Source: Streptomyces diacarni (GTDB lineage: Bacteria > Actinomycetota > Actinomycetes > Streptomycetales > Streptomycetaceae). Taken from it: a stretch of DNA of 64,000 nt. Position 1 is the stretch's first letter. Each line of letters begins with the position of its first letter. The notes beneath the pieces are model-generated. The model was not told the DNA's origin. It did no database searches and saw nothing but the letters and a program-made list of their open reading frames with translations. The stretch covers positions 62,001 through 126,000 of the forward strand of contig NZ_QOIN01000043.1 of assembly GCF_003323715.1 (NCBI RefSeq). The letters are read 5' to 3'. The translations under genes were made by a program, and so were the position numbers. Below are positions 1-7,528 of the stretch, in pieces.

Positions 1-2
1 CG

Positions 3-449
3 ACCGACTACTCGGATGCCGAGGGCGCGGCGATGACCCGGCGGCTGCTCGACGAGGACGCGCCGCCGACCGCCGTCATCTACGACAACGACGTGATGGC
101 CGCCGCGGGCGTGGCCGCCGCGGCCGAGCGGGGTCTGTCGGTCCCGGGTGACCTGTCCATCGTCTCCTGGGAGGACTCGGTGCTCTGCCGCATGGTGCAC
201 CCGTGGCTGACCGCGCTGGCCCGCGACCCGGTCGCCTTCGGGCGCGGCGCCGCGCAGGAGCTGGCCCGCCTCCTGGACGGCTCGCCCTCCCGCACCGTCG
301 GGGTGCCGCTGCCCGAACTGCTGGTGCGGGAGAGCACCGCGGCACCGAAGAGCCGGCCCGTCCCGCCCCGGCCCGGCCGCGTCTCCTCCGACAGGGTCGC
401 GGGCGCCAGCTCGGGCCCTGACTCGGACTCGGCTCCGGACTCGGCTTGA
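3..449 (+). CDS. LacI-family transcriptional regulator, C-terminal part (5' end outside window)
   Basis: Only the last about 148 residues are present; the reading frame is open from the left edge, so the DNA-binding domain lies outside. The visible part is the periplasmic-binding-like effector domain: PTAVIYDNDVMAAAGVAAA followed by ERGLSVPGDLSIVSWEDS is the classic LacI/GalR signature, in which the regulator resembles sugar-binding proteins. Such proteins are cytoplasmic repressors released by a sugar. The tail after about residue 110 is Pro/Ser-rich and probably disordered. Neither the target nor the ligand can be inferred from this fragment; the next gene is unrelated. Confidence 0.85.
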   Translation, partial: TDYSDAEGAAMTRRLLDEDAPPTAVIYDNDVMAAAGVAAAAERGLSVPGDLSIVSWEDSVLCRMVHPWLTALARDPVAFGRGAAQELARLLDGSPSRTVGVPLPELLVRESTAAPKSRPVPPRPGRVSSDRVAGASSGPDSDSAPDSA

Positions 450-483
450 CCCTCACGCCGCGTGAGGCCGAAGAGTGAGGTCC

Positions 484-1023
484 ATGAGCGACCACTACGA
501 CGCGTTCGAGATGAGCCCCGTACCCACGCCAGGACCGGACGCCGTTCCTCCGGAGCCGTTCCGCGGCATCTACGGCATGCCCGCCTTCGCGACGATCCCC
601 ACGGACGACTTGGCGGCGTCGACGGACTTCTGGACCCGTGGACTCGGCTTCGTTGATCTGTTCAGCATCCCCGGGGAGGTCGTGCATCTGCGCCGGTGGG
701 CGTTCCAGGACGTCCTCCTCATCCCGGCGACGGGCGTCCCTGGACAGCCGGCGGGACCGAGCCTGAGTTTCGCGTGCGTGCTCGGCCAGGTCGACACCGT
801 CGTCGAGGCCTGTCGTGCGTTGCGCCGGGACTCGGTGGAAGGCCCGCGCGACACCCCCTGGAACACCCGCGACGTCGTGGTGACCACACCGGAGAACGCA
901 CGGATCGTCTTCACCGCGGCGAAGCCCTTCGACCCGTCCAGCCAGGAGGCCCGCAACCTCGCAGCCGTCGGGATCGAGCCACCGGGGGGCACCGGTCGCG
1001 GCGACAATGACCGGCATGCCTGA
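484..1023 (+). CDS. VOC (glyoxalase/bleomycin-resistance fold) family protein
   Basis: A 179-residue protein whose core from about residue 35 to 145 reads like one vicinal-oxygen-chelate module: MPAFATIPTDDLAASTDFW, then LGFVDLF, then the strand QDVLLIPA and the acidic C-terminal strand ENARIVFTAAKPF. The family covers metal-dependent lyases, dioxygenases and antibiotic-binding proteins; no substrate can be assigned. I prefer ATG 484 (MSDHYD), with GAGG just upstream; an in-frame GTG at 475 is possible. Its 3' end overlaps the start of the MerR gene by 17 bases, so the two are probably co-transcribed. That pairing suggests a drug-binding or detoxifying role under the TipA-like regulator, which is inference. 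Confidence 0.75.
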   Translation: MSDHYDAFEMSPVPTPGPDAVPPEPFRGIYGMPAFATIPTDDLAASTDFWTRGLGFVDLFSIPGEVVHLRRWAFQDVLLIPATGVPGQPAGPSLSFACVLGQVDTVVEACRALRRDSVEGPRDTPWNTRDVVVTTPENARIVFTAAKPFDPSSQEARNLAAVGIEPPGGTGRGDNDRHA

Positions 1024-1816
1024 TACCACCGACGTCGACGGCCTGACCGTCGGTCAGGTCTCGGCGCGCCTGGACGTGACGGTCCGCGCGCTGCACCACT
1101 GGGACGAGATCGGCCTGGCACGGCCCTCGCTGCGCACGGCCGCCGGGTACCGGCTCTACACCGCCGCCGATCTGGAACGCCTCCACCGCATCGTCGTCTA
1201 CCGCGAGATCGGTCTCGGCCTGGACCGGATCCGGGCCGTGCTGGACGACTCGGCGGACGTGCCCGGTGCGCTGCGCGCGCAGCGCACCCAGGTCGCCGAA
1301 CGGATCGAACGCCTCCAGCGGCTCAGCGCCGGACTGGAGCGGATGATCGACGCCCACGAGCGCGGCCTGCTGCTCACCCCCGAGGAGCAGGCCGCGCTCT
1401 TCGGCCCGCGCTGGGACCCGGACTGGCCTGCCCAGGCCCGCCGGCGCTACGGGGACACCACGCAGTGGCGGCAGTACGCCGAACGCTCGGCCTCCCGCGG
1501 CCCGGAGGAATGGCAGGCCGTCGCCGACGACGTCGCCGGCCTCGACCGCGCCCTCGGAGAGGCGATGGACGCCGGCGTCGCACCCGGCAGCCCGGAGGCA
1601 CATCAACTCGTCGAGCGGCACCGGGAGGTTTTCGCCTCCTACTTTCCGCTGACCAGGCAGATGCAGGTCTGTCTCGGCCGCATGTACGAGTCCGATCCGG
1701 GGTTCGCCGCCCACTACGACGGCATCCGCACCGGCCTCGCCCCGTGGTTCCGTCGCCTCATCGACGCCGACGCGCGTGCCCACGGCATCGACCCGGACAC
1801 CGCGACCTGGGAGTAG
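1007..1816 (+). CDS. MerR-family regulator with TipAS-like ligand-binding domain
   Basis: 269 residues. Residues 12-80 form the MerR winged helix (TVGQVSARLDVTVRALHHWDE, then LRTAAGYRLYTAADLERLHR), followed by a coiled-coil dimerisation helix (about 85-120) and a C-terminal all-alpha domain of about 130 residues ending FRRLIDADARAHGID. This layout matches TipAL/Mta/SkgA, where the TipAS domain captures thiopeptide antibiotics or other cationic hydrophobic drugs and the protein activates its promoter by untwisting a long spacer. The C-terminal domain contains FASYFPLTRQMQVCLGRMYESDPGFAAHYD, in the position of the TipAS globin-like fold. ATG 1007 is used; ATG 1016 is an alternative. It overlaps the upstream VOC gene. 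Confidence 0.88.
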   Translation: MTGMPDTTDVDGLTVGQVSARLDVTVRALHHWDEIGLARPSLRTAAGYRLYTAADLERLHRIVVYREIGLGLDRIRAVLDDSADVPGALRAQRTQVAERIERLQRLSAGLERMIDAHERGLLLTPEEQAALFGPRWDPDWPAQARRRYGDTTQWRQYAERSASRGPEEWQAVADDVAGLDRALGEAMDAGVAPGSPEAHQLVERHREVFASYFPLTRQMQVCLGRMYESDPGFAAHYDGIRTGLAPWFRRLIDADARAHGIDPDTATWE

Positions 1817-1894
1817 AACGCGGGGCCCGGCCCGTGAGTCCGTCCGGCGGGAGCGTCCTCGCGCGTCCGCGAGAGCGCCGGGGCCGGGTCGGCC

Positions 1895-2599
1895 TCACGG
1901 CCCGCCGCGGCCTTCCGCCGCGTCGAACGCGGGTGCCAGGGGAGCCATCGCCGCGCGCAGCAGATCGGGCAGCGAGCCGGAGGGTACGACCAGACCTCCG
2001 GCCCCGAGGCTCTCCGCGGGCCCGCCGGCTCCGGCAGCCTCAGCGGCCCCGTCGGCTCCACTCACTCCCGGAGCCCCCGCCGACGACCTGAGCCAGCCTT
2101 CCAGCGCGATGCGCACCGCCGCGGCGACGCTCGCCGCGAGGACGCGAGCCGTCTGCACTCCGGCGTCGGTGAGACGTTCGGCGACCACCACCGTGAGAGG
2201 GGCCTCGATCCCGGCGGCGGCGTCGAGGAACGCGTCGCGCAGCGCGGTCCCGGTGGCGATCAGCAACAGCGCCTGGCGCTCGCGCTCACCCGGGTTCGTG
2301 TACTGCTCGATCACCGCCTCGCTGACGGCGTCGGCCAGACGCGTCCCCGCGGGCCGCGCCGCGACCGCCGCAGCGATCCGCGTCTCCCGGTCCGCGGTGA
2401 CGGCGGCGACGATCGCCTGCTCGCGGCTGGCGAAGTAGTTGTTGTAGGTGCGGGGTGAGACCCCGGCCGCTTCCGCGATGTCCTCGACCCGCACTCGGTC
2501 GGGCCCGTGCTCCACGGCCAGGCGCAGAGCCGCCTCACGCAGCGCTTCCCGCGTGGCTCGCTTCTTCCTCTCCCGCAGCCCTGGGGGTGGTGTCGTCAC
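1895..2599 (-). CDS. TetR/AcrR-family transcriptional regulator
   Basis: 234 residues from GTG 2599 (VTTPPPGLRERKK). The N-terminal helix-turn-helix is clear: REALREAALRLAVEHGPDRV, then VEDIAEAAGVSPRTYNNYFASREQAI. The ligand domain follows, with an Ala/Gly-rich low-complexity insertion near residues 175-210. The frame stays open upstream to 2680, but that stretch runs through a tandem operator array (2616-2675) and lacks a plausible ribosome site, so the longer start is rejected. It is divergent from the TIM-barrel gene at 2809, and the array in the shared region is the likely self- and neighbour-operator. Ligand unknown. Confidence 0.85.
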   Translation of the reverse strand: MTTPPPGLRERKKRATREALREAALRLAVEHGPDRVRVEDIAEAAGVSPRTYNNYFASREQAIVAAVTADRETRIAAAVAARPAGTRLADAVSEAVIEQYTNPGERERQALLLIATGTALRDAFLDAAAGIEAPLTVVVAERLTDAGVQTARVLAASVAAAVRIALEGWLRSSAGAPGVSGADGAAEAAGAGGPAESLGAGGLVVPSGSLPDLLRAAMAPLAPAFDAAEGRGGP

Positions 2600-2615
2600 A
2601 GGCGTCAGCGTTCCA

Positions 2616-2679
2616 CACGCAGATGCGTGCCCGCAAACTTGCGCACACGCGAATCTGCGCACGCGCAAACTTGCGTGCA
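2616..2679. promoter_or_regulatory. Operator array with exact 16-bp period between divergent TetR and TIM-barrel genes
   Basis: Three dyads stand exactly 16 bp apart: CGCAAACTTGCG at 2632-2643, the variant CGCGAATCTGCG at 2648-2659 and CGCAAACTTGCG at 2664-2675. A degenerate fourth unit ending ATGCG occupies 2616-2627. Each unit has CGCAA/TTGCG-type arms around a two-base centre. A TetR dimer per unit on alternating helix faces (1.5 turns) would be expected. Placement directly upstream of the TetR start makes this the probable autoregulatory site. That the TetR binds it is inference. Confidence 0.65.
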
Positions 2680-2808
2680 CGCACTTTTATTGTCAGGCTC
2701 GACGCGTTCAGGAGCGGCAGCCTCGCCCGTTGAGCGACGGCGGCAGCCTCGACCCACCCCCGGGCGGCGGCGACCTCGCCCCGCCCGAAGCGACAGGGAG
2801 AAGAGCGG

Positions 2809-3834
2809 ATGCGAGCAAGAGGAATGACCTACGACACCGGACTCGTCGTGCACGGCCAGATGTCCCGCGAGCACTTCGAGCCGGAGGTCGTCCGGCGTGA
2901 ACTCGCCATCATCCGCGACGATCTGCACTGCGACGCGGTCCAGATCATCGGCGGCGATCCGGACCGGCTCGAGCTGGCTGCCGACGCCGCCGCCGAGCTC
3001 GGTCTGGAGGTCTGGTTCTCGCCCTACCCGCTGGAGCTGGACCCCGACCGCATCCTCACGCTCTTCAGCGACTGCGCCGAGCGGGCGGAACGGCTCCGAC
3101 GCAAGGGCGCCACGGTCGTGTTCGTCGCAGGGGTGGAACTGAGCGTGATGAACCGCGGGTTCCTGCCCGGCGAGAGCCCGGAGGACCGGGTCGGGCAGCT
3201 CATGCGGCGACCCGAGCGGCGGCCCGAAGCCCTGCGCGAACTCGGCGTGCGCATGAACGCCTTCCTCCGCGACGCCGCCGCCACGGTGCGCGAGCGTTTC
3301 GGAGGCGGAGTGACCTACGCCGCCATCCAGTTCGAGCAGGTCGACTGGGCCCCCTTCGACTTCACGACGTTCGAGCTGATCCGCTCCGCCGAGATCGCCG
3401 ACGGTTTCCGCGACGCGGTACGCACCCTGGCCGGCGGCCCGAAACCGCTCGCCCTCACCGGATTCGGCACAGCGGCCTACCGCGGCGCGGGAGACAGGGG
3501 CGGGCGGGTGCTGGAAGTGGTCGAGTACGACCCGGACACCAGGGTCCCGGTACGGCTGAACGACGTGTACGAGCGCGACGAAGCCGGCCAGGCCGCCTAC
3601 CTGAGCGAGCTACTGGAGGTCTTCGACGCCGAGGGCGTGGACAGCGCCTTCGTGTTCCTGTTCGCCCTCGCCGACTATCCGCACCGCCCCGACGGCGACC
3701 CCAGGGACGATCTGGACCGGGCAAGCCTGGGCATCGTCAAACCCCTCGAAGGACGCCGGGGCCACACCTACCCCGACATGGAGTGGGAGCCCAAGGAGGC
3801 CTTCGCGGCAGTGGCCCAGCGGTATCGCAGGTGA
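2809..3834 (+). CDS. TIM-barrel glycosidase-like protein of unknown function (often labelled 'abortive infection protein' in Streptomyces)
   Basis: 341 residues, no signal peptide or membrane segment. The opening MTYDTGLVVHGQMSREHFEP, then HCDAVQIIGGDPDRLELAADAAAELGL and VWFSPYPLEL look like the beta-alpha units of a glycoside-hydrolase-type TIM barrel. Later VVFVAGVELS, YAAIQFEQVDW, LTGFGTAAY and SAFVFLFALADY supply further strands with acidic ends; the Glu in VAGVELS and in IQFEQVDW are candidate catalytic residues. I recall the family being annotated 'abortive infection protein', for which the sequence gives no direct evidence. ATG 2809 is preceded by GGGAG. It is divergent from a TetR across an operator array, so expression is probably ligand-controlled. 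Confidence 0.6.
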   Translation: MRARGMTYDTGLVVHGQMSREHFEPEVVRRELAIIRDDLHCDAVQIIGGDPDRLELAADAAAELGLEVWFSPYPLELDPDRILTLFSDCAERAERLRRKGATVVFVAGVELSVMNRGFLPGESPEDRVGQLMRRPERRPEALRELGVRMNAFLRDAAATVRERFGGGVTYAAIQFEQVDWAPFDFTTFELIRSAEIADGFRDAVRTLAGGPKPLALTGFGTAAYRGAGDRGGRVLEVVEYDPDTRVPVRLNDVYERDEAGQAAYLSELLEVFDAEGVDSAFVFLFALADYPHRPDGDPRDDLDRASLGIVKPLEGRRGHTYPDMEWEPKEAFAAVAQRYRR

Positions 3835-3895
3835 CAGGTCCCATGCCCGGACCGGCAGCGCCGCACCTGACGCGCGATCGACGACACCTGGACCT

Positions 3896-4190
3896 GTGAC
3901 GACGGTGCCGGTGTCGCGAGATGCCACGGACAGACAGGCATCACGGGTGATGCGGGCGCCAGTCGGGCACGTCTGGACCGCTTTGGTGGACCCCGACGCG
4001 CTGACGGCCTGGCTCCCTCCAGCCGGAATGGTCGGCAGGTTCGAGCGCTTCGACGCCCGGCCTGGGAGTCCTACCGGATGGTGCCTGTACCGGCGCATCC
4101 GGCGCGCCCGGCAGGGCCACCGCGGACTCCGATGTCGTCGAGGCTCGCTTCGTCGACGTCGTTCCCGCACGGCGCGTCGCCGGCCTGCGC
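3896..4190 (+). pseudogene. Frameshifted AHSA1/SRPBCC-domain remnant
   Basis: The gene starts as a typical AHSA1 protein from GTG 3896: ASRVMRAPVGHVWTALVDP, then LTAWLPPAGMVGRFERFDAR. Near 4062 the homology moves to a second frame (WESYRMV) and then near 4090-4110 to a third (GRATADSDVVEARFVDVVPA up to about 4190). At least two indels are therefore needed to restore one protein, and the C-terminal half of the fold is missing. This is direct evidence of decay unless the sequence has errors. The family binds hydrophobic ligands; the intact ancestor's role is unknown. Confidence 0.75.
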
Positions 4191-4376
4191 ACAGGGGCCC
4201 GGGCCGCCCCCAACGGCTCGGGCCAGGCGTTTCGCCGCCCGGGCCCCCGGATACCCGGGGACCTGCGCTTGCCGTGTGAGTGCCGAGCCGCAAGCATCAG
4301 CTTCGGCCAGGCCACGACGCTGCGGACCCGTCCAGGACCGCGGCGTGACCTGCTCCCGACGGATCTTCCTCACGTC

Positions 4377-4853
4377 ATGCCTGAGTCACACGAACCCCCG
4401 CAGGAACCACAGGAACCACAGGAACCACAGGAACCCTACGGGCCGCGCGAACCGCACGATCCTGTGCGGCCGTCGCACCCCGACCCCACGCCGCCGAACC
4501 CCGGTCCAGGACCTGGTCCGCCCGCCCCGGAACCGGGCCCCGCCCCGGGGCCCGCGCCTCCGCCTGGGCCGGACCCGGTGCCGCCGAAGCCACCGCCGCC
4601 GGGTCCCGACCCGGTGCCGCCGCATCCGCAACCGCCCACTCCCGGGCCCGAACCCGGCCCGGCCCCCGACCCGGTGCCTCCCCTCCAGCCGCAGCCCGAC
4701 ACCGGCCGGTCCGGGACCGCCCGACCCAGCGCAGGCGGTCCCCGCACCGGCGGATCCGTCCGCGACGTGGCGCCGAAGTCGTCGCGTCGGTCCCGGCCGG
4801 AGGGGGACGAAGGATCGGAGGGGCACGAAGGAAATGAGGGACCTTTGCGGTGA
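4377..4853 (+). CDS. Proline-rich low-complexity protein (putative)
   Basis: ATG 4377 opens 158 codons dominated by Pro, with PEPV/PDPVPP-type repeats and acidic residues; it begins with a QEP run encoded by a 9-bp tandem repeat (about 4396-4432) and ends in a basic then Glu/Gly-rich tail. Third positions are mostly G/C in this frame, supporting translation, but the composition would also leave the opposite strand open. There is no signal peptide, membrane segment or recognisable domain. It lies in the same frame as the last part of the upstream AHSA1 remnant, so part of it could be read-through sequence. Function unknown. Confidence 0.4.
   Translation: MPESHEPPQEPQEPQEPQEPYGPREPHDPVRPSHPDPTPPNPGPGPGPPAPEPGPAPGPAPPPGPDPVPPKPPPPGPDPVPPHPQPPTPGPEPGPAPDPVPPLQPQPDTGRSGTARPSAGGPRTGGSVRDVAPKSSRRSRPEGDEGSEGHEGNEGPLR
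4396..4433. repeat. 9-bp tandem repeat encoding Gln-Glu-Pro
   Basis: About four copies of the unit CAGGAACCA lie head to tail, giving QEP repeats at the start of the proline-rich ORF. A 9-bp unit keeps frame when the copy number changes. Confidence 0.7.
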
Positions 4854-4933
4854 ACTTTTCACTCCGTGCGCACATCCAACTCTGTGAACGACGCAAGAAG
4901 CGCCCTGCACAGAACAGAGATGGGACGGACCGC

Positions 4934-5503
4934 ATGACTGAGCACAGCACCAGCACCGCACGGGGGCGCGTGGCCAGGCGCGTCGCGGGGGCGGGCCTGG
5001 CACTCCTCGCGACCGCGGGTGTCGGGATCGCCGGGGCCGGATCGGCGCAGGCGGCGGAGGCGCGGAGCACCACACCGACCTGCACCACCTCGGGGCTGAC
5101 CGCCTCGTTCGGGCAGAAGCTGGGTGGCGGGATGAACCACGAGGGGGTGGTTCTCAAGCTGACGAACACCAGCGGTCACGACTGCGCGCTGCGCGGATAC
5201 GCCGGACTGGGCCTGGAGGACTCCGAGCACCGGACGCTGAGCTCCACCGCGGAGTGGGGCAGCACCTGGTACGCGCAGGACCCCGGCAAGGAGACGCTCA
5301 CGCTCGACGACGGCGAGAGCGCGGAGGCCGTCGTGTCGTGGACGCACGCCAACACCGGTACCTCCGAGGCCCGTCACGCCTCCTACCTCCAGGTCACACC
5401 GCCCGCCAATACGGCTCACAAGACGCTGGAGCTCCCGGCGTGGGTGGACAACGGCCGCCTCCAGGTGACGGCGTTCTCGCCGCACGCCGAACTCAACGGC
5501 TGA
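4934..5503 (+). CDS. Secreted DUF4232 domain protein
   Basis: 189 residues from ATG 4934. A Sec signal peptide is evident: basic RGRVARR, hydrophobic AGLALLATAGVGIAGAG, cleavage near AQA-AEA. The mature part starts with CTTSGLTASFGQ and has LKLTNTSGHDCALRGYAGLGL and SYLQVTPP, matching DUF4232, an immunoglobulin-like secreted domain frequent in Streptomyces with two conserved cysteines (CTTS and DCAL). No catalytic residues are apparent. The start could lie upstream at 4850, but the signal peptide begins correctly from 4934. A perfect terminator follows at 5539-5570, so it ends a transcript. Confidence 0.85.
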   Translation: MTEHSTSTARGRVARRVAGAGLALLATAGVGIAGAGSAQAAEARSTTPTCTTSGLTASFGQKLGGGMNHEGVVLKLTNTSGHDCALRGYAGLGLEDSEHRTLSSTAEWGSTWYAQDPGKETLTLDDGESAEAVVSWTHANTGTSEARHASYLQVTPPANTAHKTLELPAWVDNGRLQVTAFSPHAELNG

Positions 5504-5538
5504 CGCGGGGCGGGCCCGGCGAGGCCCGCCGGTAGACG

Positions 5539-5570
5539 AAGAGGGCGCACCCGGACGGGTGCGCCCTCTT
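5539..5570. terminator. Perfect 15-bp stem terminator
   Basis: AAGAGGGCGCACCCG and its exact inverse are separated by two bases; effectively an 13-14-bp stem with a short loop, 36 bases after the DUF4232 stop. Confidence 0.85.
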
Positions 5571-5898
5571 CGGCGTTCCCGGATGACCTGTCCGGGAGGT
5601 GTGAAGAAGCCGTCCCGACAGCCACGGGGGAAGCTGCCGGGACGGCTCCTCACACCCTACGGGTCCTCCGTGGTGGTGGGCATCCCGTGGACACAACCCG
5701 GCCATGCTCTGGGCACAGGAGGACCCTGCGCGGGCATGCCAGCCCCGCGGCACCCCACGAGCCGCAGAGAGCACAGAAGTCACAAGGACCACAGGCATCA
5801 CTTCTCACACAGAAGTCACACCGATGTATTGACGTCCATTCACTGGACCCTCAGCATGAATACATTCATGCAGTACGGCGAAGGGAAGGTGCGACGTA
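5571..5898. other. 328-bp gene-free region before the NCS1 permease
   Basis: No credible ORF. It holds a second stem (arms at 5608-5617 and 5638-5647, AGCCGTCCCG and inverse, with weaker GTGTGA/TCACAC extensions), probably a second terminator, and an AT-richer promoter zone with TTGACG at 5829-5834 followed by the 18-bp palindrome at 5854-5871. Confidence 0.6.
5854..5871. promoter_or_regulatory. 18-bp palindromic operator upstream of NCS1 permease
   Basis: GCATGAATACATTCATGC has perfect 8-bp arms around AC. It lies 27 bases before the permease start, downstream of a TTGACG -35-like hexamer, in the place where a repressor would block the promoter. The cognate regulator is not adjacent. Confidence 0.6.
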
Positions 5899-7332
5899 AT
5901 GGCCGGTGTGGTGGAGCGGCGCTCGATCGATGTCGTCCCGGATGCGGAGCGGTACGGCACGGCCTTCAGTCAGTTCACGCTCTGGCTGGGCGCCAACCTC
6001 CAGATCACCGCGGTCGTGACGGGCGCCCTCGCCGTCGTCTTCGGCGCGCAGGCGTTCTGGGCGATACTCGGCCTGCTGATCGGCAACCTGCTGGGCGGCG
6101 CGGTGATGGCGCTGCACTCCGCGCAGGGACCCCGGCTGGGACTGCCGCAGATGATCTCCAGCCGCGCCCAGTTCGGAGTCCGGGGCGCGGCGGTACCCCT
6201 CGCGCTCGTCATCGTGATGTACATCGGCTTCTTCGCCAGCGGCAGCGTCCTGGCGGGCCAGGCGGTCGGCGAGCTGACGCACCTCGGGGAGACCCCCGGC
6301 ATCATCCTGTTCGCGGTCATCACCGCCGTGGCCGCCGCCGTCGGGTACCGGGTGATCCACGCGCTCGGCAGGATCGCGGGCCTGGTGTGCGCGATCACCT
6401 TCGTCTACCTGGGCATACGGCTGCTCCAGCGCGCCGAACTGACCGACCTGCTGGCCGACCGCACCTTCTCGTTCCCGCTCTTCCTGCTGGCCGTCTCTCT
6501 GGCGGCCTCCTGGCAGCTGGCCTTCGGCCCGTACGTCGCCGACTACTCGCGCTACCTGCCGCGTTCCACCTCGGCGCGGGCCACGTTCTGGTGGACGCTC
6601 GGCGGTTCGGCGCTGGGGTCGCAGTGGTCCATGACGTTCGGGGCGCTGGCCGCGGCGGCGGCCGGGTCCGGCTTCGTCGGCAACGAGGTGGGCTACGTGG
6701 TGGGGCTGGGTGGGGCCGGTGTGATCGTCTCGTTCCTGTACTTCGTCATCGCGCTGGGCAAGCTGACCATCAACGTCCTCAACACCTACGGCGGCTTCAT
6801 GTCGGTGGTGACGGGCGTCAGCGGTTTCCGCGGCCAACAGCGGCTGGGGCCGCGCGCCCGGGCCTGCTACATCGCCGGAATCATGATCGCGGGCACGGTG
6901 GTGGCGCTGATCGGGAAGGACAGCTTCCTGACGTCCTTCAAGGACTTCCTGCTCTTCCTGCTCACCGCGTTCACGCCCTGGTCGGCCATCAACCTCGTCG
7001 ACTACTACGTGATCGCCAAGGAGCGCTACGACCTGCCCGCGCTCAGCGATCCGCACGGCCGCTACGGCGCCTGGCGGTGGAAGGCCCTGGCCGTCTACGC
7101 CGTCGGGCTCGTCGCGCAGTTCCCCTTCCTCGCCACCCACTTCTACACCGGGCCGCTGGTGGAACCGCTGGGCGGTGCCGACATCTCCTGGCTCGTCGGC
7201 CTGGCCGTCCCCGCCGTCCTCTACTGGCTGGTGACCCGCAGGGACACCGGCCACATACCGGAGCGCACCATCCTGACCGTTCCCGCGCCGGCGACGGCCG
7301 ACCGGCAGGAGACGACGCAACCGGCAGGGTGA
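5899..7332 (+). CDS. NCS1-family purine/cytosine (nucleobase) permease
   Basis: 477 residues with about 12 hydrophobic segments. FSQFTLWLGANLQITAVVTGA, LPQMISSRAQFGVRG and the later FGPYVADYSRYLP and NVLNTYGGFMSVVTG are hallmarks of the NCS1 family (CodB/PucI type), which imports nucleobases or related compounds with H+ or Na+. The exact substrate (cytosine, allantoin, hydantoin or purine) cannot be read. A start codon ATG with GAAGGGAAGG about 10 bases upstream is convincing. Transcribed alone; a palindromic operator lies just upstream. Next gene wrbA follows after about 200 bases with its own promoter region. Confidence 0.88.
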   Translation: MAGVVERRSIDVVPDAERYGTAFSQFTLWLGANLQITAVVTGALAVVFGAQAFWAILGLLIGNLLGGAVMALHSAQGPRLGLPQMISSRAQFGVRGAAVPLALVIVMYIGFFASGSVLAGQAVGELTHLGETPGIILFAVITAVAAAVGYRVIHALGRIAGLVCAITFVYLGIRLLQRAELTDLLADRTFSFPLFLLAVSLAASWQLAFGPYVADYSRYLPRSTSARATFWWTLGGSALGSQWSMTFGALAAAAAGSGFVGNEVGYVVGLGGAGVIVSFLYFVIALGKLTINVLNTYGGFMSVVTGVSGFRGQQRLGPRARACYIAGIMIAGTVVALIGKDSFLTSFKDFLLFLLTAFTPWSAINLVDYYVIAKERYDLPALSDPHGRYGAWRWKALAVYAVGLVAQFPFLATHFYTGPLVEPLGGADISWLVGLAVPAVLYWLVTRRDTGHIPERTILTVPAPATADRQETTQPAG

Positions 7333-7528
7333 CGGCCGCGGGGTCCGGGCACAGCGCGGCCCGGGCCCGGCGCCGGTCACGGCCGCCCGGCACGGTCACG
7401 GCATTCCCTCCCGTTCACCGTTACGGTTTAACCTTCAACCAGTACGGCGCCGCAGCCCACCCGACGCCCCCGGGCGCCGGCTCCGCGGCGGCCGTACGGA
7501 CGACACCGAGGGAATGGGAGACACCACC

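Noticed and set aside
2600..2680. N-terminal extension of the TetR gene (start at 2680)
   Set aside because: The extension is Cys/Ala/Val sequence made by the operator array, with no ribosome site; GTG 2599 is better.
4436..4747. Minus-strand Gly-rich frame within the proline-rich ORF
   Set aside because: Complement of Pro codons; no start with ribosome site, so treated as shadow.
7411..7440. Possible PHO-box-like direct repeats (GTTCACC...) upstream of wrbA
   Set aside because: GTTCACC occurs once; the following 11-base units do not match well, so PhoP control is not supported.
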